The position numbers and the translations under genes are program-made. A DNA stretch of 64,000 nucleotides, taken from assembly GCA_043842855.1 (NCBI GenBank), contig JBBPJF010000003.1, forward strand, positions 124,001 to 188,000. Reading direction: 5' to 3'. Source of the DNA: QFNR01 sp043842855. GTDB taxonomy: Bacteria; Pseudomonadota; Gammaproteobacteria; Burkholderiales; Neisseriaceae. The first letter of the stretch is position 1. Each line of letters starts with the position of its first letter. Shown in pieces: positions 54,638 through 62,364 of this stretch. The notes beneath the pieces were generated by a model that ran no database searches, was not told where the DNA came from, and worked only from the letters and a program-made list of their open reading frames with translations.

Positions 54638-54646
54638 TGCTATGAT
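54638..54646 (+). promoter_or_regulatory. Possible extended -10 promoter for the membrane protein-recA unit
   Basis: TGCTATGAT is an extended -10 (TGn TATGAT), 38 bases before the ATG at 54684. No -35 match and no CTGT-N8-ACAG LexA operator are visible between recB and the membrane protein gene. Confidence 0.4.
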
Positions 54647-54683
54647 GCGTTGCGGGTCCTCTGCCTACTAAGCGGGAGTATTT

Positions 54684-55091
54684 ATGACAAAGAAGCCTGA
54701 AGAAATTATCTTAGCTGCTCTAGGTATTGTTTGGATGTTTGCTTCCTATTTTCTAGCTAGATACTTAGGTATGGATATAGGTACATCCATTCAACTGCTT
54801 TTATACAATGCCGTGTGGGTGATTTTTTTCTATTCTGTGTGGAAAAATGCTTTTCTCTATCTCACTTGGCCAGTTTTCCTGGGTGCATTCATTGCCGCAT
54901 GGACACCACTTCTAGATGGTTACGCACAATTGCATAAGCCTGGCAGCGTTACTACTCAGAGCTTAAGCTGGGCTTGCGCACCCCTACCCTGGTATGCAAC
55001 TTGGTACTTTAAATTTATTTTGGTAATGTCTGTCGTTTTTATCGGTTACCTTATTTTACTAATAAAAAATAGAAAAATTGACTTTTTTTAG
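54684..55091 (+). CDS. Unrecognised inner-membrane protein between recB and recA
   Basis: 135 residues with about four hydrophobic segments (about 8-25, 35-52, 56-73, 108-128) separated by a polar, aromatic-rich loop (LHKPGSVTTQSLSWACAPLPWYATWYF). No motif that I recognise. GGGAG seven bases before the ATG supports translation. It ends 14 bases before recA, so it is likely co-transcribed with recA and perhaps recB. The function is unknown; the position alone does not prove a link to recombination. Confidence 0.72.
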   Translation: MTKKPEEIILAALGIVWMFASYFLARYLGMDIGTSIQLLLYNAVWVIFFYSVWKNAFLYLTWPVFLGAFIAAWTPLLDGYAQLHKPGSVTTQSLSWACAPLPWYATWYFKFILVMSVVFIGYLILLIKNRKIDFF

Positions 55092-55105
55092 AAAGACTTA
55101 TAGGT

Positions 55106-56152
55106 ATGTTAGACGAAAAAAGTAAAGCTTTAAGCTCGGCCCTTGCTCAAATTGAGAGACAATTTGGTAAAGGTTCTATCATGCGAATGGATGGTTCTCA
55201 TACTGAGGAAAATTTACAGGTAATATCTACTGGGTCTTTGGGATTGGATCTTGCCTTAGGTGTAGGAGGGCTGCCACGAGGCCGCATAGTAGAGATTTAT
55301 GGACCAGAATCTTCAGGTAAAACCAGCCTTTGCCTGGAAATAATCGCACAGTGCCAAAAACAGGGTGGTACGTGTGCTTTTATCGATGCAGAAAACGCTT
55401 TTGACCCCGCCTATGCTGGCAAATTGGGTGTAAAAGTCGCCGATCTATTGATATCACAACCAGATACTGGAGAGCAAGCACTGGAAATATGTGACATGCT
55501 AGTGCGTTCAGGAAGTTTGGATGTTATCGTGGTAGATTCAGTTGCAGCTCTAGTACCTAAGGCAGAAATCGAAGGTGAAATGGGGGATAGTCACATGGGC
55601 TTACAGGCTAGGCTAATGAGCCAAGCCTTAAGAAAGCTAACTGGAAATATTAAAAAAACTAACACGTTAGTGATTTTTATCAATCAGATACGTATGAAAA
55701 TCGGAGTGATGTTTGGCAATCCAGAGACTACTACCGGGGGTAATGCACTGAAATTTTACGCTTCGGTACGCTTAGATATTCGCCGTATTGGTAATATCAA
55801 AAAAGGGGAAGAGATTTTAGGTAGTGAGACTCGTGTTAAAGTAGTTAAAAACAAGGTTGCCCCACCTTTTAAGCAAGCAGAATTTGATATTCTCTATGGA
55901 GAGGGCATTTCCTTGGAAGGTGAATTAATCGACCTTGGGGTTAAAACAGGACTAATCGAAAAATCAGGCTCCTGGTATTCTTATGCGGGTAACAAAATTG
56001 GTCAAGGAAAAGATAATACCCGACTATGGCTAAAGGAAAACTTAGAAATAGCTAGAGAAATCGAGCAGAAAATTCGCCAGGCCGTTATGCCATCTAAGGA
56101 TGAAGGCATTGATTTAATAGACCTACATAGTGGGAATTCTAACGGGACTTAG
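55106..56152 (+). CDS. recA: Recombinase RecA
   Basis: Strand-exchange ATPase, also co-protease for LexA. Walker A GPESSGKTSLCL, DVIVVDSVAALVPKAE and the L2 loop FGNPETTTGGNALKFYASVRLDIRR are all conserved. 348 residues, normal. The ribosome site is weak (TATAGGT). It is unusual that recA is not a stand-alone SOS gene: it sits 14 bases behind the membrane protein gene, no LexA box is visible upstream, and recX does not follow. The stop overlaps the converging carbonic anhydrase stop by 4 bases. Confidence 0.97.
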   Translation: MLDEKSKALSSALAQIERQFGKGSIMRMDGSHTEENLQVISTGSLGLDLALGVGGLPRGRIVEIYGPESSGKTSLCLEIIAQCQKQGGTCAFIDAENAFDPAYAGKLGVKVADLLISQPDTGEQALEICDMLVRSGSLDVIVVDSVAALVPKAEIEGEMGDSHMGLQARLMSQALRKLTGNIKKTNTLVIFINQIRMKIGVMFGNPETTTGGNALKFYASVRLDIRRIGNIKKGEEILGSETRVKVVKNKVAPPFKQAEFDILYGEGISLEGELIDLGVKTGLIEKSGSWYSYAGNKIGQGKDNTRLWLKENLEIAREIEQKIRQAVMPSKDEGIDLIDLHSGNSNGT

Positions 56153-56799
56153 TCGATAGTGCACGGTAGGATTTCAGTTTTTGCTTGACCATTTCTTGTA
56201 GTGTTTGTGCTGTCGCACGTCTCTCTAGGATTTTTAGCTGAAGGTTCGTTACCGTTTCGCTGGATACATTCCTCTAAATATTGATTCTTAAGTTCTACAT
56301 AGTGCCTGGCTGAATGCAGGATAGTTTGTCGCTCTAATGGCTGGAGCTGACGAACTGCCCTTACTGGTACGCCAAAATATAAATAGCCACTTTCTAAATG
56401 TTTTCTGGGTGGAACTAAGGAGCCAGCACCTACTATTACATCGCTTTCGATCACTGCACCATCCAATACAGTGGTACTAATCCCTATTAAAACCCGGTCT
56501 GCAATTGTACAGCCATGTAAAGTAACTCGATGTCCTATTGTGACATCCTGCCCAAGCTTAAGTGTATAACCTTCCTCCTGTTCTACACTGGGGGAGCTGA
56601 CATGCAAAACTGATAAATCCTGAATATTCGTACGCGCTCCTATTTCTATTAAATTAACATCTCCCCGTATTACTACACCTGGCCAAATCGAAACATCTTC
56701 TGCTATTATGACCTGACCAATGAGGATGCTACTATCATCTATATATACTCGTTTTCCTAACACTGGCCTTATATCAGCAAAGGCTCTCAAGGTTGCCAC
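56149..56799 (-). CDS. Gamma-class carbonic anhydrase-like protein (YrdA family)
   Basis: Left-handed beta-helix hexapeptide protein. The zinc-binding histidines are in HVSS, TIGHRV and LHGCTI; the typical VVIRGDVNLIEIGARTNIQD and GAGSLVPPRKHLESGYLYFGVPVRAVR follow. The start is taken as GTG at 56799 because AGAGGA lies six bases upstream and MATLRAFADIRPVLGKRV matches the family opening; a TTG at 56838 is also in frame. About 216 residues, roughly 35 longer than E. coli YrdA, the excess being a polar C-terminal tail after YLEECIQ. Carbonic anhydrase activity is possible but many YrdA proteins lack it. Confidence 0.88.
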   Translation of the reverse strand: MATLRAFADIRPVLGKRVYIDDSSILIGQVIIAEDVSIWPGVVIRGDVNLIEIGARTNIQDLSVLHVSSPSVEQEEGYTLKLGQDVTIGHRVTLHGCTIADRVLIGISTTVLDGAVIESDVIVGAGSLVPPRKHLESGYLYFGVPVRAVRQLQPLERQTILHSARHYVELKNQYLEECIQRNGNEPSAKNPRETCDSTNTTRNGQAKTEILPCTID

Positions 56800-56857
56800 A
56801 GAATTTCCTCTAAAATAAATTTTTATATCAGTACTCAAAAAGCTACGCTTATAACAT

Positions 56858-56863
56858 TATAAT
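56858..56863 (+). promoter_or_regulatory. Possible -10 element of the ppx/gppA gene
   Basis: Perfect TATAAT, about 46 bases before the ATG at 56904. No good -35 is seen at standard spacing, so the assignment is tentative. Confidence 0.45.
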
Positions 56864-56903
56864 GGGGGAGCATTTCATTTAAAACTACGTACCGAGTCAA
56901 AGC

Positions 56904-58400
56904 ATGATGGCTTTTATTGCAATTGGTGATTTAGGCTCCAATAGTTTTCGCCTGGGCATTAGTAAAAATATAGATGGCCAATACCAGGTAGTGGACTCTC
57001 TCAAAGAGATGATTCATTTTGCAGCTGGGCTTGATGAAAATGATAATTTGGATATAGTTTCACAAAAACGTGCTTTAGAGTGTCTTGAAAGGTTTGGTGA
57101 GCGACTACGGGGATTTAAAAAAAATCAAGTAAGAATCGTAGCTACTAATACTTTTAGAGTCGCAAAAAATATTGAAGATTTTCTTCCCAAAGCAGAGGCT
57201 GCCTTAAAATTTCCTATTGAAATTATTGGTGGATATGAAGAAGCAAGGTTGATCTATAAGGGGGTGCTTCATACCCTACGCTCTAAAGAAAAAAAAATTT
57301 TAGTAGTAGATATTGGAGGTGGTTCTACGGAATTTATCGTAGGTGCTGGCTCCTATCCTGAGATAGCAGAAAGCCTCCCAATGGGCTGCGTTAGCTACAG
57401 TAAAGCTTTCTTTTCACATGAAAATATTACGCAAAAGCACTTTAAAGAAGCTATTCATATGGCTCGTTCAACTTTGCAAGAATTACGACAAGAAATTGCC
57501 CAAACTAGGTGGCAGTTAGCTATCGCTTCCTCTGGGACAGCCAAAACCATCCATGCATTAGCTATGGTCAAACAGCCTGATTGCAGAGGGTTCAATTATG
57601 ATTTTCTAATCCACTTAAAAGATCAAATTGTTCAATATGGGAATGTTGAAAAAGCGAAACTCAAGGAAGTAAAAAATAGTCGTAGCTCAGTATTTGCTGG
57701 AGGCTTGGCTATCATGATAGCCATTTTTGAAGAGCTAAATATCCAATACATAGAGGCAACAGAAGCAAGCTTACGTGATGGTGTGTTATATGAATTTATT
57801 GGAAGACAATTAGATCAAGATTTACGAAATGAAACTGTCAATACCTTCCAGAATCGCTACCATGTTGATTCTAAGCAGGCGAATAGAGTCACTACTATTG
57901 CCTCAGTTTTTTTTCAATCGTTTATCCAAAAAAAACTCCCCGATCAAGAACTGACTAACTGGAAACAATTTTTAATCTGGGCGGCACAACTACACGAAGT
58001 GGGCGTATTTATTTCTCATGCTAGTTATCAAAAACATTCTGCCTATATTCTTGAACATGCTGACATGCCTGGGTTTTCTCGTACTGAACAACAAATTTTA
58101 TCTAGACTAATTGGAGCACATCGAGGTGACTTAAAAAGATTGCCACTTTTAGCGAACGCTCCAGAACCGCTTTGGTATGCTGTGCTAGCACTTAGATTAG
58201 CCACCATTTTCTGTCGGTCGCGCAATCCTCTTACTCTCCCGCAAAATGCCTCTCTTACTTATAAAAAAAAGAGCAAAGCTATTGTATTACATCTCTCTAA
58301 AACTTGGATGCGAGCTAACCCACTAACGAAAAGTATCTTGGAAACCGAAGCCCTTGCTTGGCGACAAATTGATTATCATTTTTCGGTGAAATTAACTTAA
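56904..58400 (+). CDS. ppx: Exopolyphosphatase / pppGpp phosphohydrolase (Ppx/GppA family)
   Basis: Degrades polyphosphate or converts pppGpp to ppGpp. ASKHA fold: IGDLGSNSFRLGI at the N-terminus, phosphate-loop VVDIGGGSTEFIVG, EEARLIYKGV with the catalytic Glu, and an HD-like C-terminal domain (LHEVGVFISHASYQKHSAYI). 498 residues, normal for Ppx. Ppx versus GppA cannot be separated by eye; the symbol is tentative. Its stop overlaps the ATG of rfbD by one base (TAATG), so the two are coupled. Confidence 0.9.
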   Translation: MMAFIAIGDLGSNSFRLGISKNIDGQYQVVDSLKEMIHFAAGLDENDNLDIVSQKRALECLERFGERLRGFKKNQVRIVATNTFRVAKNIEDFLPKAEAALKFPIEIIGGYEEARLIYKGVLHTLRSKEKKILVVDIGGGSTEFIVGAGSYPEIAESLPMGCVSYSKAFFSHENITQKHFKEAIHMARSTLQELRQEIAQTRWQLAIASSGTAKTIHALAMVKQPDCRGFNYDFLIHLKDQIVQYGNVEKAKLKEVKNSRSSVFAGGLAIMIAIFEELNIQYIEATEASLRDGVLYEFIGRQLDQDLRNETVNTFQNRYHVDSKQANRVTTIASVFFQSFIQKKLPDQELTNWKQFLIWAAQLHEVGVFISHASYQKHSAYILEHADMPGFSRTEQQILSRLIGAHRGDLKRLPLLANAPEPLWYAVLALRLATIFCRSRNPLTLPQNASLTYKKKSKAIVLHLSKTWMRANPLTKSILETEALAWRQIDYHFSVKLT

Positions 58401-59269
58401 TGAAACTATTGATTACGGGCTCAGCAGGTCAACTAGGTCAAATTCTGGTTCCTATTTTAGAGCAGACTGACACGGTTTTTCCAAAAACGAAAGAACAATT
58501 AGACATCACACAAATAGAACAAGTAAAAGAAATACTTGAAGAATTAAGGCCTGATTGTGTTATCAACCTTGCTGCCTTTACCCAAGTAGAGCTTGCTGAA
58601 ACTCAAGGTAAAGTACAGTGTTATACAACCAATACTAAGGCAGTCGAAGGTTTAGCTTATTTATGCTACAGCTTAAATATCCGCCTAATACATATTTCTA
58701 CTAATTATGTTTTTTCAGGTAAGTATCCAAAACTTTACACTGAGCAGGACATAGCTGATCCAATTAACTATTATGGTTATTGTAAGCTTAAAGGGGAAGA
58801 AGCAGCCCTTAGAACCCATAAAAATACTATTATTCTACGCACTTCCTCTCTTTACAGTCCAGCGGGCGAAAATTTCGTCACCAAAGTTCTGAAAAAAATT
58901 GAACTGGGGGAAGAAATTGGAGTCCTAGAAAAAGCATCTACTCAGCCCACCTCCTGTGAAGAATTGGCTTTTTTCATAGCTGCACTCATCCAACAGCCTC
59001 AGATTACAGGCATTCTACACTATACCGGAGAAGAGTATTGCTCATGGTATCTTTATGCTCAGCTTATTCGAGAACTCTATACCATCAATACTCATAAGCC
59101 GGCGCCACCCATCGTACCTTTAAAGATAAACAGAGATAACCTTAGGCCCCCCTTCGCTTTATTAAATAATCAACTCAGAAAAAATCTCTCCCATCGTATG
59201 AGCCCCGCTTTGGCTATCAGCTTGGAAAAGATAATCGTCAGTTGGCTTAAAAGAACCTATCCATTTTAG
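58400..59269 (+). CDS. rfbD: dTDP-4-dehydrorhamnose reductase (RmlD)
   Basis: Final step of dTDP-L-rhamnose synthesis. Rossmann motif GSAGQLGQ at the N-terminus, NLAAFTQVELAE, ISTNYVFSG and the catalytic YGYCK (YxxxK) followed by LKGEEAA. 289 residues, normal. It is 56 kb from rfbB and rfbC and is coupled to ppx through a TAATG overlap, an unusual partner. A large perfect hairpin downstream probably ends the transcript. Confidence 0.92.
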   Translation: MKLLITGSAGQLGQILVPILEQTDTVFPKTKEQLDITQIEQVKEILEELRPDCVINLAAFTQVELAETQGKVQCYTTNTKAVEGLAYLCYSLNIRLIHISTNYVFSGKYPKLYTEQDIADPINYYGYCKLKGEEAALRTHKNTIILRTSSLYSPAGENFVTKVLKKIELGEEIGVLEKASTQPTSCEELAFFIAALIQQPQITGILHYTGEEYCSWYLYAQLIRELYTINTHKPAPPIVPLKINRDNLRPPFALLNNQLRKNLSHRMSPALAISLEKIIVSWLKRTYPF

Positions 59270-59354
59270 CAAGCCAACAGCCTATAGGGACGCCCCCCCA
59301 TGGGTCAAGCTACCTACAATTAGCAAATGCTGCCTAACCCTAGGTACTTTTAAA

Positions 59355-59392
59355 AGGAGCTTGCTAAGCAATATAATAAAAATCAAGCTCCT
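59355..59392. repeat. Inverted repeat between rfbD and the YrdC-like gene
   Basis: AGGAGCTTG (59355-59363) and CAAGCTCCT (59384-59392) are perfect 9-base complements with a 20-base AT-rich loop. The role is unknown; it precedes a stronger hairpin by 25 bases. Confidence 0.5.
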
Positions 59393-59416
59393 CTATAGTT
59401 CATCAAAAGCTTAAGC

Positions 59417-59450
59417 CTTCATTGTAAGCTTTGAGAAGCTTACAATGAAG
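59417..59450 (+). terminator. Large perfect hairpin after rfbD, probable terminator
   Basis: CTTCATTGTAAGCTT (59417-59431), loop TGAG, AAGCTTACAATGAAG (59436-59450): a 15-pair perfect stem. The T-rich tract (GGGTTTTATTT) comes a few bases later, so termination is likely but not canonical. Confidence 0.65.
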
Positions 59451-59603
59451 ACTGGGTTTTATTTCAACGTGCACTCTGCCTCACTAATAGCAACTTTAAG
59501 AAAATTGCATAACAAACTCAGCTTAAAAAACATATAAAAGTGATAGTGACTCGAGAAAATAATAAGAATTGAACCATTCTAAATATAACTAGAACTATCC
59601 ATT

Positions 59604-60368
59604 CTAATAATAGGAACCATGTCGGTAATCCCATCGATCAAACAAGCGGGATAAATTCATCATAATTTTATCCATACTAAGCCCTTTTCGAATTAGACTG
59701 GGATGATTTACCTCTGAATTGGTCACTAAAGCGCCCTGGTCATCCACCAAAGAAATCATCACCCCCTGCTCATAGCGACTATGCTCATCATTACCTGGTT
59801 GTATGGAGCTAACATATTCATCTGCTGAAATAATTAGGTCTACCGACTGCTCAATCCGCTGCCCAATTCCAGCCACTTTCCCTCTGTTGCCTACGCCAGA
59901 AGGATTGGCAGAACTAGCAAAGGTAATTTTCCTTTCCTTTTGCCACAAAGACCCTGCTATTAATTCTGAAGGAGTGCCAAACTTAATGACAAAGCAACTA
60001 GTTTGACGTGCATCCGTGACTAAGCTTTGCGTTCCGGCTTGCTCCAACATAGCCCATCCTTCTGTACTCCAAGGTAAAATACAACCCAATAGAACATCCT
60101 GCTCCCAATGCATCTCGTACAACTCAAGTATTTTACTGTCATAAGCCGCTAGTGTTTTGAATTGTTCTAAGGAGCTACACAATACCACCGCAGGTTTAGA
60201 TTTTTTTCTTTGTTTAGCTTCAAATTTTCTTTCCAAACCAGCTAAATCTGTGGCCATAATAATATAACCCACTTTGGTAGGAGATACGATAACTCCACCA
60301 GGTTGAGACAAGACTTCGAGGGCTTCCAGCTGTACCCCACCATTCCATGCTATTTCTTTATTATGCAT
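59604..60368 (-). CDS. Sua5/YciO/YrdC domain protein
   Basis: 254 residues with a YrdC-like fold: SPTKVGYIIMATDLAGLERKF near the start and ITFASSANPSGVGNRGKVAGIG further on match the threonylcarbamoyl-AMP synthase pattern (PTDTVYGL, SANxSG). The first block has PTKVGYII instead of PTDTVYGL, so the substrate site differs from TsaC/Sua5; this may be a YciO-like paralogue with a different role. AGGG seven bases upstream supports the ATG at 60368. Single gene flanked by gaps of more than 300 bases. Confidence 0.8.
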   Translation of the reverse strand: MHNKEIAWNGGVQLEALEVLSQPGGVIVSPTKVGYIIMATDLAGLERKFEAKQRKKSKPAVVLCSSLEQFKTLAAYDSKILELYEMHWEQDVLLGCILPWSTEGWAMLEQAGTQSLVTDARQTSCFVIKFGTPSELIAGSLWQKERKITFASSANPSGVGNRGKVAGIGQRIEQSVDLIISADEYVSSIQPGNDEHSRYEQGVMISLVDDQGALVTNSEVNHPSLIRKGLSMDKIMMNLSRLFDRWDYRHGSYY

Positions 60369-61201
60369 AACGACCCTACCTACTGATTAAACCAAAATAA
60401 CTTGGTTTGACCGATTAATAAAAACTACCTGGAGAAATTCAACCAGGGAACCATTTCTCTGCTTCTTGTAACTTATGAATTGTCCTCCAAGCTCTAATAA
60501 TCTCACGAGAACAGAAATACACAGACTAACTACATATATTCTTTGCTGAGGGACTACCTTACCAGAAACTATAATTCCATGAAAGTGAATATCCGATAGG
60601 TGTTTTACCTAGAAAGCCATTTTAAGTACTCAGGTATTTAATTAATAAACTCTTTCTTCTGAAGCATGTAATCCCTATATAACCAATGACTACGCCTTCA
60701 GGGAAAGTACTGTAAAATACGATGACTTAATCTTCATACTGTATTCCACAAATTGCCCACTTGAGTCCTCATGCGCTTATTTCGTTATACGCCTAATCTT
60801 GTTTATAAGAGGGCTAAAAATAAAAGTTACTGGTCTTAAACGATCCCCCTGCTTCTGAACAAAATCTATCTGTTACCGTCGATGCACCTTTATAGATGAA
60901 TTAGTTAGCTCCTGTTTCCTCTTCTCTTTAGCTTTGGTTTAGCTAGCATAAATATTGAGCTTAATACTTCAATGGTAAAAGCTTGCTTGCTGACATCTAC
61001 CCAATACATTAGTCCCAAAGAAGATTTGCTTGATCTGAAAGGCATCTAAAATACTTCATTAAGCCACTTAAAAACTCTTTAATTGTCTTGTTTCTATAGT
61101 ATCTTTTTCAGAACTCTCAAGCACTTGATAAATATGAGGTACAATGGAAAACTTGGCTTTTGTATTAAGTTTATTTATTTACATCACTAACAGGCTGAAT
61201 T
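60369..61201. other. Long gene-free stretch before grxD
   Basis: 833 bases with no convincing gene. A minus- or plus-strand frame longer than about 25 codons with a start is not seen, apart from 22 codons at 60772-60840. A short open stretch reading LLVLNDPPASEQNLSVTVDAPL around 60830-60895 has protein-like composition but no start, so a decayed gene is possible. The grxD promoter should lie in the last 100 bases; none is clear. Confidence 0.4.
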
Positions 61202-61507
61202 ATGCAAGAAAAAATTAAACAAATTATTACTAATAATCCTATTGTTCTTTTTATGAAAGGAACTCAGCAATTTCCCCAATGTGGTTTTTCTTCACGTGCT
61301 GTAGAAATTTTGTATGCTTGTGGTTGTCGCGATTTTCTAGCAGTCAATGTACTGGAGGATGAATTAATAAGGGAAGCTGTGAAACAATATGCCGACTGGC
61401 CCACTCTACCTCAGCTTTATGTCAACGGGAAATTTATAGGCGGTGCTGATATTATGTCAGAAATGTACAAAGCAAGAGAACTACAGTCCTTACTAGAAAA
61501 GGTTTAA
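61202..61507 (+). CDS. grxD: Monothiol glutaredoxin (Grx4/GrxD)
   Basis: Binds and delivers 2Fe-2S clusters with BolA-type partners. The monothiol active site CGFS lies in FPQCGFSSRAVEIL, with WPTLPQLYVNGKFIGGADI as the glutathione-binding region. 101 residues, slightly shorter than the usual 105-115. AGGCTG lies upstream of the ATG. It stands just ahead of the NUDIX gene, 26 bases away. Confidence 0.94.
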   Translation: MQEKIKQIITNNPIVLFMKGTQQFPQCGFSSRAVEILYACGCRDFLAVNVLEDELIREAVKQYADWPTLPQLYVNGKFIGGADIMSEMYKARELQSLLEKV

Positions 61508-61533
61508 GACAAGCTTTAAAAAAATCCTAGGAA

Positions 61534-62271
61534 ATGTGGGCTCCTTCCTCTCAATCCTCACTTCCTAATCTACTCAAAAGAATTTTGTTATTAATAATTG
61601 TGGGATATTTTTACGTAAAACTGCTTATAGAAACTTTACCCATGTCCTCTACCTTTAAAAATGAGAGCGAACTATTAGAATTTTTTCAATTTGTTGTGGC
61701 TGCTCATCCTAGCAAACGCTATTTAGTAAGAAATCGCCTGCTTGCTTGGCAGCCTTCCGTCAAAGCAGGCGTGTTAGTGGGCTTCTACTACGACTCTCTA
61801 CACCAACTCTACCGCTTTATTCTTACACAACGTACTTCTCACTTACGGCGTCATTCAAATCAAATCTGCTTTCCTGGTGGGAAACAAGAAACTACAGATG
61901 CTTGTATAAGTGAAACTGCTATTAGAGAAACAGTGGAAGAAATTGGCATAAAAAGAGAGAACATCCAATCTTATGGTACTTTACAGGCACTTAGAACTCC
62001 AACGGGTTACTGGGTAACTCCGACCTTAGCCCTGATCCGTGAAACTCCACAGGAAACTAGCTTAAACTCCAAGGAAGTAAGCCACCTGCTAATGCCATCT
62101 TGCAAGTTGTTGTTAAATGATCGGTCATATCGACACCACTTACCTGCCTGTAAAATCCCAGTTCCAACCGTACACATTCGTTACCAGAATTATTTAATTT
62201 GGGGCTTAACCGCAGAAATTTTATACTTCCTTGCGCTGAACTATCGTCGCTTTAGTAGGTTTGGCTCCTAG
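61534..62271 (+). CDS. NUDIX hydrolase, CoA pyrophosphatase (NudL-like)
   Basis: Hydrolyses coenzyme A or related pyrophosphates. The NudL-type nudix box is FPGGKQETTD...ETAIRETVEEIGI, preceded by the CoA-associated region LRRHSNQICFPGG. The reading frame of 245 residues has an N-terminal hydrophobic segment (ILLLIIVGYFYVKLLI) not found in E. coli NudL; an internal ATG at 61642 gives 209 residues, closer to the family size. AGGAA abuts the first ATG, so the longer start is kept but is uncertain. It may share a transcript with grxD. Confidence 0.82.
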   Translation: MWAPSSQSSLPNLLKRILLLIIVGYFYVKLLIETLPMSSTFKNESELLEFFQFVVAAHPSKRYLVRNRLLAWQPSVKAGVLVGFYYDSLHQLYRFILTQRTSHLRRHSNQICFPGGKQETTDACISETAIRETVEEIGIKRENIQSYGTLQALRTPTGYWVTPTLALIRETPQETSLNSKEVSHLLMPSCKLLLNDRSYRHHLPACKIPVPTVHIRYQNYLIWGLTAEILYFLALNYRRFSRFGS

Positions 62272-62364
62272 CACCTAACCTATTTCCTTCTTAGCAGCGC
62301 TCGGTAGCGGGCTCTAATCATTTCCAGCGGTTTTTTTATGAAATAAAAAATCCACTACTGCTGG

